Below are positions 1 to 6,092 of a stretch of 6,405 nucleotides of DNA, piece after piece. The notes under the pieces are model-generated. The model was not told the origin of the DNA, did not search any database, and worked only from the letters and a program-made list of their open reading frames with translations. Position 1 is the stretch's first letter, and every line of letters begins with the position of its first letter. A program made the translations under genes and the position numbers. The stretch covers positions 1 through 6,405 of the forward strand of contig JBBIII010000108.1 in NCBI GenBank assembly GCA_037446575.1. The letters are read 5' to 3'. The stretch is from JBBIII01 sp037446575 (GTDB lineage Bacteria; Bacteroidota; Ignavibacteria; UBA10030).

Positions 1-38
1 TTGGTCGCCCTTTTAAATTTTTATTATAACCGTCTAAA

Positions 39-1451
39 TTAAATTCGCGCCTTCAAACCAAATCCAACTGAGAAGACATTAAAACTTTTCGGAGTGAAGA
101 GCATACCGAAATTATCAGTTGAAAGTTCTAAAGCTATATATCTAAAATCCAAACCTGTTCCAAAAGCCCAACGAACATGATCGCCGCCTCCTAACATGAT
201 ACCTGTTCTTAAAGGAAGAAACGGAATAATTCTATATTCAGTTCCAATTGAGAAACGAGCTTTCTTAGTGTTTCCAAATTCTTCATTAAATCCCTGAGCA
301 TATTCCACAGCGAATAATAATCTACCCGGCAAAAACTTCAGGAACGCAACCTTTTTCGACTCAAAAGACGCACCTATGCGCATTACTGTAGGCAATGAAG
401 TAGTAAATGAGCTTCCATGATGCGTTTTACCTTCAAAAGCATTCTCTAAAGTGTCAGCAATATCACTAGTCGGTGCATTAATATCAAATGCTCCATTCCC
501 TACCGTTTCATTTATATTTTTATCCCATGTTATTTTACCAATATCAACAACGCTTGCTCCAATACGAATACCATCAATTAGTTCACCTGAAACACCAATA
601 TCAAAACCTGTCCCTTTTCCTACTGGATCAGGTAGCGGAGTAGGTGAGACATCTGATCCCTCTTGAAAAAAATCAACTCCAGCTCGCCTTGTTAGAAAAT
701 CGACATTTCCAACAATGCTTTTTATCATTTCCGGATTAACAACATCGGGTTTATTTTCTAAAGAAGATTTACTATAAACCGTCTCAAAAATTCCATAACC
801 TCGAATAAATTTTATTGCGGCGCCCGCGTAAATATCTTTAAGAAAACCAATTTTGACAGGCAACTTTCTGCCGAACGATAAATTATACTCTCTATACCAC
901 CATGCTTTAAAATTTGTACCATCAAAAACATATTTTGAACCCTCTGGTTTCAATCCTTCTAAATAAAAAAGATCGAAATAATCACGCGTTAAATCTAATT
1001 GAACGCCTGCGTGTTCAATCACAGCAAATCCTATTCCGCCAATAACCGAATTCTCAAATGAAAAACCGAGCGCCATTATATCTATTTCAAATTTTGTTCG
1101 TGGAAAGTCTGTCATTTGTTTTCTTATTTCATCCTTATCTTCGGCAGATAGCAACTTAGCAATTCGTTTTCCATCAGAATCAACTCCTGTAAAATGTTTT
1201 TGATAAATATCGTAGGAAAATAATTCAGTGCCGACTCTAATTGAAAATGGCATAATGTTCAGATTCATTCTGCCGACGTCCGGAATTGCTATGTTTGCCG
1301 GATTGATTCCAATTGCATCTGCTCCACGAGACGAAGAGACAACAGCTCTTGCCATTCCAAGTCCGCGAGTATTATACCTATCTCCCGCCACTGCATCATT
1401 TAGGAGAAGACCAAAAAGAATCGAAATTACTATTATTCTTGTCGTTTTCAT
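39..1451 (-). CDS. Outer-membrane beta-barrel protein, DUF5723/OmpP1-PorV-like
   Basis: A 470-residue exported protein, probably an outer-membrane beta-barrel. Residues 1-22 form a signal peptide with a hydrophobic core (about 6-18) and an A20-V21-A22 signal peptidase I site before G23. A GINPAN motif at residues 48-53 follows an N-terminal TRGLGMA segment; this 'G-x-NPA' pattern is typical of OmpP1/FadL/PorV-type and DUF5723 barrels. The rest alternates short amphipathic strands with loops. These include GFDIGVSGE (282-290), a VVDIGKITW stretch (301-309) that resembles DUF5723 proteins, and the final strand around 458-470. The last residue is Ile rather than the usual Phe. The start is secure: AAGGAG lies 8 bases upstream. 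It is the second gene of an operon, 12 bases after the 713-residue lipoprotein gene, which suggests a shared envelope role. The substrate is unknown, and a transport role is only a family-level guess. No terminator is visible in the 38 bases downstream. Confidence 0.78.
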   Translation of the reverse strand: MKTTRIIVISILFGLLLNDAVAGDRYNTRGLGMARAVVSSSRGADAIGINPANIAIPDVGRMNLNIMPFSIRVGTELFSYDIYQKHFTGVDSDGKRIAKLLSAEDKDEIRKQMTDFPRTKFEIDIMALGFSFENSVIGGIGFAVIEHAGVQLDLTRDYFDLFYLEGLKPEGSKYVFDGTNFKAWWYREYNLSFGRKLPVKIGFLKDIYAGAAIKFIRGYGIFETVYSKSSLENKPDVVNPEMIKSIVGNVDFLTRRAGVDFFQEGSDVSPTPLPDPVGKGTGFDIGVSGELIDGIRIGASVVDIGKITWDKNINETVGNGAFDINAPTSDIADTLENAFEGKTHHGSSFTTSLPTVMRIGASFESKKVAFLKFLPGRLLFAVEYAQGFNEEFGNTKKARFSIGTEYRIIPFLPLRTGIMLGGGDHVRWAFGTGLDFRYIALELSTDNFGMLFTPKSFNVFSVGFGLKARI

Positions 1452-1459
1452 TGTTCTTT

Positions 1460-1466
1460 CTCCTTA
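1460..1466 (-). promoter_or_regulatory. Shine-Dalgarno site overlapping the upstream stop codon
   Basis: On the minus strand the sequence TAAGGAG contains both the TAA stop of the 713-residue lipoprotein gene (1466-1464) and a strong AAGGAG ribosome binding site for the barrel gene, 8 bases before its ATG. Ribosomes ending on the first gene sit directly on the binding site of the second, so translational coupling and balanced production of the two proteins are likely (inference). Confidence 0.75.
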
Positions 1467-3605
1467 CGGCTTATTAATTGTATATAACATTTTACCAGAT
1501 ACCCAAACACGTATATTATCAGTGCTTCGGATTTTCACAGTCCCTGTTGAAGTGCCTGCAGGTGTTCCAAGGTCAAGTCTTAAATATATCGAATCAGCTT
1601 CTTGAAATGCTTCTATTTGTGGACCTGTCAACTTCACTTCAACTTTTGAAATTGTGGGAGTAGTTGAATATCTTGTGTTTGGATCAACATTAGATGGACT
1701 TATCCGTATAAAATCAGAACTATCAATTGGAATTCTTAGTATCGTATCGTTTTTGCCGGCCTGAGTGTTAATTTTTAAGAATCTCATGTAAGAACGTACC
1801 TCCATCGGCAAATTATTAGTAAAATGAAAATTTAGTGCTCCATAACCTATATTTTTAGTAAAATCTTTACTTAAAAGCCCCTTAGCTTCCAGAGCGCTTG
1901 TTTCAATCAACCTTCCATTTTCTATACCTATATCAAGAGGAAATAAGATATTAAACGAAGGATATATTTTTGTTGTGTCGTAGATTGAATAATAATTATT
2001 CGATGCAAAAACATCTTCAGGGTTCACATTTATTGAGCCGCGTATATAAAAAGAATCGGGTAATATCGGAAACGTTTGACAAATCCCATTTAAGAATTGG
2101 TCAAATGCTGGCCCAGAAATTTGAATTGTTTGTGTTCCAACATTTGGTTCTAATCTCCTTAATCCAGTAGATATTATCGGCGGTAAAATAATTGAATCTG
2201 TATAATTTGTTTTAGTATTTTTTGCAATAAATGATAGATTATAATCTGTAGGGAAACCGCCGGTAATGGGTAAATTTACTTTCAGAACAATTCCACTAAA
2301 CAATAATTTTGCGTTAAACATTTCGCTTAACTCGCCAAGTTGAAAGTTTGAAGGCATGGCAGAATAAATTGGCAATGCCATGGGTTTTATTTTACCCGTT
2401 ATCTCTTTTACTACTAATGCCCCCTGTGGGTGAAGTTCTGCCCTAACAAAATCGTATTTTGTTACATTTCGCTTTTCACCTAACGATGTAATTGTATTTA
2501 TACCAACGGAATATGTTATAACAGTGCCCAAAGGACTAGTACCGTCAGTCGCAATTTCTAACGTATCTAAAGAAACCGGAATATTTAAAATAGAATTCCT
2601 ATTCATTGTAGTGTAATATGTAAAATCAGTCTTTCTCAAACGATTTTTCAACTCTTTAGACTTTATAAATACCGATACATTTATATCAAGGTGATTTGTA
2701 ACGAGAACATTGAACTTCCCTTTTGAAAATAGGGCATGTCTAATTGCCACTGTATCATCTACTACAAATGTAGAATCATTAATTGAGTACACAGTCTGAT
2801 CTGGTATTACTGCGCTTGCGCTATCTGCTTCTAAAGAGGTTGAATTAAATTGAAATGAAATGCCGTGATTATTTTTAAGAGAGAAAGCATCCGACCTTTC
2901 GGATGTTACAAAGCTTACTGAATCTGTTTTCATTAACCCTTGAATCATTTTCCCACCTAAAGAGGCTGTTCTACTTACCGTCGAAAATGAATCAACAACC
3001 CCAATTTCAAACACTGCTACAGTTGATGTGTCGATAGGTGATGTTAATTTATTATTCCTCAAAATAATTGGCTTAGTATATGTCATCGTAAGCGGCAGAT
3101 TATTAGTAATTCTTAATGTTATCGTGCCAGATTTAATCGCTACATAACCAAATTGAGAATTAAAATCAAAAGTTTGCCCTTCAATTACAACTGATTGTGA
3201 AGGGAACGGAGGCATTGGAGAACCTGGATAGTCAATCGGCGTTAATCCGAGCTCGCTTAAAATAAGATTCTGCGATGTTGGAGGTAGCGGATCGACAGAA
3301 AACAACCCCAACGTAACAGATTGCTCGCTCGGTTGCGGTGTTGCTTTGATTGTGTCTATATTTATCGGTTGAGCCGATTGGGATGTAGTGTAAGTATACG
3401 TCCCATTATTCGGCTCTCTCTTCAATAACGTATCCTTTACTGTAAAATTTGCGAATGTCCTTGTAATATCTAACAAAGGAATGCTGAGTTGGATTTCAGA
3501 TGCTGGAGCTACCGGTTCTAGCGGCGCCTCAATACATTGAAACGCCGTAATTAATATGAAACCTACAAGCGGCGCCATTATCCAACTTTTATTAAAGTTT
3601 TTCAT
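1464..3605 (-). CDS. Large beta-rich predicted lipoprotein of unknown function
   Basis: A 713-residue predicted lipoprotein that I cannot assign to a named family. Lys2 and Lys6, a hydrophobic stretch (8-22) and Cys24 within ITAFQC look like a signal peptidase II site of the relaxed type seen in Bacteroidota. The mature protein starts with a Pro/Ala/Glu-rich linker (26-37). It then consists of Ser/Thr/Ile/Asn-rich, strand-like sequence without membrane segments, so it is probably a string of beta-sandwich domains on the cell envelope. A motif of the form G-x-(I/F)-x-(L/V/F)-x-(I/V/F)-T-N-(N/H)-L recurs around residues 160-170, 296-306 and 589-599. A second pair, ISGPAFDQF (496-504) and LTGPQIEAF (659-667), each precedes a DS-(F/I)-Y strand. 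The start has GAGG 5 bases upstream. It leads an operon with the barrel gene downstream, and a partner role for that barrel is plausible but unproven. Confidence 0.72.
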   Translation of the reverse strand: MKNFNKSWIMAPLVGFILITAFQCIEAPLEPVAPASEIQLSIPLLDITRTFANFTVKDTLLKREPNNGTYTYTTSQSAQPINIDTIKATPQPSEQSVTLGLFSVDPLPPTSQNLILSELGLTPIDYPGSPMPPFPSQSVVIEGQTFDFNSQFGYVAIKSGTITLRITNNLPLTMTYTKPIILRNNKLTSPIDTSTVAVFEIGVVDSFSTVSRTASLGGKMIQGLMKTDSVSFVTSERSDAFSLKNNHGISFQFNSTSLEADSASAVIPDQTVYSINDSTFVVDDTVAIRHALFSKGKFNVLVTNHLDINVSVFIKSKELKNRLRKTDFTYYTTMNRNSILNIPVSLDTLEIATDGTSPLGTVITYSVGINTITSLGEKRNVTKYDFVRAELHPQGALVVKEITGKIKPMALPIYSAMPSNFQLGELSEMFNAKLLFSGIVLKVNLPITGGFPTDYNLSFIAKNTKTNYTDSIILPPIISTGLRRLEPNVGTQTIQISGPAFDQFLNGICQTFPILPDSFYIRGSINVNPEDVFASNNYYSIYDTTKIYPSFNILFPLDIGIENGRLIETSALEAKGLLSKDFTKNIGYGALNFHFTNNLPMEVRSYMRFLKINTQAGKNDTILRIPIDSSDFIRISPSNVDPNTRYSTTPTISKVEVKLTGPQIEAFQEADSIYLRLDLGTPAGTSTGTVKIRSTDNIRVWVSGKMLYTINKP

Positions 3606-3665
3606 TTTCCCCTCATATCATTTTTCTCTAAATCTAATCTATAAATAATATTTAGTTCTGTTTTT

Positions 3666-3694
3666 AATATACCTACACTGCTAAACGGTGTCAA
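3666..3694 (-). promoter_or_regulatory. Sigma-70-type promoter of the lipoprotein/barrel operon
   Basis: Read on the minus strand, a perfect -35 box TTGACA (3694-3689) is followed by exactly 17 bases and a -10 box TATATT (3671-3666), one mismatch from TATAAT. Transcription would start near 3659, giving a leader of about 54 bases before the ATG at 3605. It lies just after the terminator of the preceding operon, where a promoter is expected. Confidence 0.75.
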
Positions 3695-3739
3695 GGAATT
3701 TATTGATTGCTACAGCGTTATGTGCTTTTACTCACAATT

Positions 3740-3777
3740 AAACAAAAGCTGGTACTAAAAAGTTTCTAGTACCAGCT
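3740..3777 (-). terminator. Rho-independent terminator after the DUF3467 gene
   Basis: Two perfect 11-base arms, AGCTGGTACTA at 3747-3757 and its inverted copy at 3767-3777, enclose a 9-base loop that can pair further through AAA/TTT. On the minus strand the stem is followed by TTTTGTTT, the U-rich tail of an intrinsic terminator. It starts 24 bases after the DUF3467 stop codon and separates operon 1 from the promoter of operon 2. The plus-strand side lacks a good T tract, so it works mainly for minus-strand transcripts. Confidence 0.85.
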
Positions 3778-3801
3778 GATTACAATGAGTATATAACAAT
3801 A

Positions 3802-4128
3802 TTAGTGAAATTTTTCTTCTTTAGCAGGTGGTTGAAATCCGAGAATAGTACCCCCGGGCGGTTCTCCAATTAGTTTTATTTCACCAAATTTTTTCTCGAA
3901 CTTCTCGATATTATCATGCATTGCGTTCAATAGCATTTTTGCATGTTGAGGCGTCATAACAATACGCGCGTGCACCTTTGCTTTTGGAATACCGGGAAGC
4001 ACACGAGTAAAATCGATAACAAATTCAGCCGGAGAATGTGTAATAATAGCGAGATTAGAATAAATTCCCTCTGCTTCCTTTTCTCCAAGCTCGATGTTTA
4101 TTTGTTGTTGAACTTGTTGTTCTGGCAT
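3802..4128 (-). CDS. DUF3467 family protein
   Basis: A 108-residue soluble protein matching the DUF3467 pattern, a small family widespread in bacteria and archaea with no established function that I know of. Visible hallmarks are YSNLAIITHSPAEFVIDF (23-40), then RIVMTPQHAK (55-64), LLNAMHDNIEKFEKKFGEI (66-84), and a short C-terminal tail rich in Gly and Pro (89-101). The length fits the family. There is no signal peptide or membrane segment, so it should be cytoplasmic. A glutamine-rich N-terminus (residues 4-9) precedes the domain. The ribosome site is weak: AAGAG about 6 bases before the ATG. It begins 21 bases after the stop of the TPR lipoprotein gene, with no terminator or promoter between, so the two are probably co-transcribed. 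A strong terminator follows it. The pairing with an exported TPR protein does not reveal its job. Confidence 0.88.
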   Translation of the reverse strand: MPEQQVQQQINIELGEKEAEGIYSNLAIITHSPAEFVIDFTRVLPGIPKAKVHARIVMTPQHAKMLLNAMHDNIEKFEKKFGEIKLIGEPPGGTILGFQPPAKEEKFH

Positions 4129-4149
4129 TTTTTTCTCTTAATTTATAAT

Positions 4150-5592
4150 TTATTTTGCAAACTTTTTTATTTTATCAGCTTCATCTAATGCTTTTGTCGC
4201 TTTATCTGCTTGCCCAAGGAGCGCATATATGGTGCCAATTGTATCCCAAATACGAGCGTCTTCATTTTTTAATTCAGCATATACATCCTTTTTCGATACC
4301 GCCGCCGCATCTTTTGCAGCTTTTATTTTTAATTCAGCAACTTTCTCTAACCATGGCAATGCGCTTTGAAATTTTTCTTTATATGCCATGCTTTCATCGC
4401 CGGCTTCTTGCGCGGCTTTCTTTATTTTTACTCCCCAGTTATAATAAGATGCGGCTATATCAAAATAAACATCCGCAAAGGTTGGGTCGATTTTAACTGC
4501 TTCATTAAATTCACTAATTGCGTCATTATAATTTTCAACAGTTCTATGTAATAAACCTAAAATATAATGATTCATTTTATTGCCGGGCTCATTTACAACT
4601 GCCAATTTAAACGCTTCTGTGGCTTCTTGTATTCTGTTTGCTTCATAATACGCTTGTAATAAAAGATTTAAATTCTCATTATCCTTTGGGTCAACAGCTT
4701 TTATTTTTTCAAAAATAATTACAGCTTTATTAAAATTATTTACCGCTTCAAAGTATTTAGTCGAATCGATTTTGAAAACATAAGGCTTTGCCATTTTCTT
4801 ACTAGTTACACGCTCACCCTCAAATGTCAATGTCATCGCGTATTTATTATATGTCCACTCTTCCTTTTTAGGATTCTTTTTGTCTTTTTTATTTATATCA
4901 GGCGCGCCTATTGCGCTCATAACATCAGATTTGTAACTGCCTTTATCTATTTCACCTAAATCCTTTTGAAGCTTTAATTGTTCCGCATTTTCAGCTTTAA
5001 ATTGATCTTTCTTCTCAAGTCCCATTTGTGAGTAGATTCTTCCCACAGATTTGTACGATTCTTTATCTTTATCCATTTCCCATATTTTTGTAAGACTCGC
5101 TATCATATTATCTATATCGTTCTTGCCTTTGTAAGCAGCTACAAGATAATGATATGTCAGCGAAGTATCTGGCCATATTTTTAGAGATGTTTTATATTCT
5201 TTAATTGCTTTATCGAAATATTCCATCGAATCAGCGCTGGCATGTTTCATATAAGCAACGCCATTATTAATATGCATTGCCCAAAATTGATAACGAATAG
5301 TATGAATATCATTAGAAAATATCTTCCCTTTTTTTGCTTCTTTAAAAGCTTCATTCATACCTTCATAATCCCTTAGTTCGACGCCTTTAACGCGTCCAAG
5401 ACGGAACCAAGCTTCATAATTTGCCGGATTTTTTTGTACCTCTTTCTCATAAAGACGTGCCGCCTCTGTAAAATTTTTATTCTGCTCTTGAACTTTTGCC
5501 CCAGTAAATTCCGGCGAACCGCATTGGAAACCAAGAGTAATAACCATTATTGCTAATATGGCTAATATTAACATCGTATAATTATTTTTCAT
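4150..5592 (-). CDS. TPR repeat lipoprotein with BamE/SmpA-like insert
   Basis: A 480-residue predicted lipoprotein, probably a periplasmic or outer-membrane-attached scaffold. A hydrophobic signal (7-22) leads to Cys24 in LGFQC. Two TPR blocks follow. The first spans about residues 31-177, with clear helices FTEAARLYEKEVQKNP and FDKAIKEYKTSLKIWP. The second spans about 279-479, with IQEATEAFKLAVVNEPGN, YNDAISEFNEAVKIDPTF and a last repeat at 445-479. One extended repeat (373-422) has the long helix insertion seen in many Bacteroidota TPR lipoproteins. Between the blocks, residues 215-265 look like a BamE/SmpA-type fold: KG, V224, IGAPD 228-232, W246-x-Y248, F257-x-G259, V262, with a lysine-rich loop inside. 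I chose this ATG because GAAGGA lies 8 bases upstream. An in-frame ATG at 5601 would add three residues but abuts that site. It is first in the operon with the DUF3467 gene; the binding partner is unknown. Confidence 0.85.
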   Translation of the reverse strand: MKNNYTMLILAILAIMVITLGFQCGSPEFTGAKVQEQNKNFTEAARLYEKEVQKNPANYEAWFRLGRVKGVELRDYEGMNEAFKEAKKGKIFSNDIHTIRYQFWAMHINNGVAYMKHASADSMEYFDKAIKEYKTSLKIWPDTSLTYHYLVAAYKGKNDIDNMIASLTKIWEMDKDKESYKSVGRIYSQMGLEKKDQFKAENAEQLKLQKDLGEIDKGSYKSDVMSAIGAPDINKKDKKNPKKEEWTYNKYAMTLTFEGERVTSKKMAKPYVFKIDSTKYFEAVNNFNKAVIIFEKIKAVDPKDNENLNLLLQAYYEANRIQEATEAFKLAVVNEPGNKMNHYILGLLHRTVENYNDAISEFNEAVKIDPTFADVYFDIAASYYNWGVKIKKAAQEAGDESMAYKEKFQSALPWLEKVAELKIKAAKDAAAVSKKDVYAELKNEDARIWDTIGTIYALLGQADKATKALDEADKIKKFAK

Positions 5593-5600
5593 TAGTAACA

Positions 5601-5606
5601 TCCTTC
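5601..5606 (-). promoter_or_regulatory. Shine-Dalgarno site deciding the TPR gene start
   Basis: GAAGGA on the minus strand ends on the A of an upstream in-frame ATG (5601-5599), leaving no spacer for that codon. It lies 8 bases before the ATG at 5592-5590, which is normal spacing. The second ATG also gives a more typical lipoprotein N-terminus, beginning Met-Lys. Confidence 0.7.
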
Positions 5607-5639
5607 GTTGTTGGTGTCATTTAAAACAAATTGCTTAAA

Positions 5640-5668
5640 AATATACCAAAAGGTGATAGTAGATGCAA
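5640..5668 (-). promoter_or_regulatory. Sigma-70-type promoter of the TPR lipoprotein operon
   Basis: On the minus strand, TTGCAT (5668-5663) is followed by 17 bases and TATATT (5645-5640). The expected start is near 5633, about 41 bases before the chosen ATG. An AT-rich stretch just upstream of the -35 box (about 5670-5686) could act as an UP-like element. The -10 box and the preceding GG match the other promoter in this window. Confidence 0.65.
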
Positions 5669-5725
5669 GATTATTCTAATTTTTGAATGGAAATCGGAAG
5701 GTACATGGTATCCCCCTGAATATAC

Positions 5726-6092
5726 ACGGAAAGGAGAGGCAAAGAATTTTCCACAACTGTAAAGACAGTGCGCAAATGGTTCAGTAGTTAACTCTACCTA
5801 AAGTCCAATATACAGCGCGTGAAGTAGTAAGCGGACTTCAATTTATTGCTTACGCTCAAGAACGTTCTTTGCAACTATCATTGCTGAAATAATTATTGAC
5901 CATCTTCATCGCTGTGGTGGATCGCTTCGCAACTGTCGATACCAATTGGAATATTATAGCCGAACGTAATAAAAATATTCTCCCAAATGTGGTTGCTTTA
6001 CTCCCGGTTTTTCTTGACTTATTTGGAAACTAAAACTTGACTCCTATCCAAAAAGGGGGTATGATCTTATTCAGTATCCCCCGATATTCTAG
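5726..6092 (+). pseudogene. Decayed, internally deleted DDE-type transposase remnant
   Basis: No open frame survives, but pieces of an rve/DDE integrase-type transposase can be read in order in shifting frames. Around 5744-5785, KEFSTTVKTVRKWFS resembles the N-terminal helix-turn-helix of such enzymes. After a TAG stop, 5797-5862 reads PKVQYTAREVVSG followed by LQFIAYAQERS, a typical catalytic-core segment. A one-base shift then gives IAEIIIDHLHRCG at 5880-5918. Returning to the earlier frame, ATVDTNWN (about 5929-5952) sits where active enzymes have a TxQTDNGSEF-like motif, so the second catalytic Asp region is ruined. Possible C-terminal pieces follow at 5953-6092 (VALLPVFLDLFGN, then SYPKRGYDLIQYPP in another frame). 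Between the helix-turn-helix and the core, well over 100 residues are missing, as is most of the region after the DNG motif. Recognition is from memory of the family; the exact IS family (IS481-like or IS3-like) is uncertain. No terminal inverted repeats were established. Confidence 0.6.

Noticed and set aside
1..38. Terminator or next gene after the barrel protein
   Set aside because: Only 38 bases remain; no hairpin or start codon is visible, so nothing can be said about where operon 2 ends.
451..1663. Open frames on the plus strand (451-666, 1228-1605, 1478-1663) inside the barrel and lipoprotein genes
   Set aside because: They lie antisense to well-supported minus-strand genes with signal peptides and ribosome sites, and their translations show no recognisable domain.
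3943..4551. Plus-strand frames over the DUF3467 and TPR genes (3943-4188, 4155-4496, 4366-4551)
   Set aside because: They are antisense shadows of clearly identified proteins; their Leu/Phe-rich translations are what complementing Lys/Glu-rich helical genes gives.
5708..6082. Nine-base direct repeat GTATCCCCC at 5708-5716 and 6074-6082 bracketing the transposase remnant
   Set aside because: It could be read as a target-site duplication, but the right copy falls inside the possible C-terminal coding piece and the left copy does not sit at a defined element end, so chance is as likely.
6055..6082. GGGGG / CCCCC hairpin (6055-6059 with 6078-6082)
   Set aside because: Only five perfect pairs with an 18-base loop and no T tract, so it is not supported as a terminator; it may be by-product of element decay.
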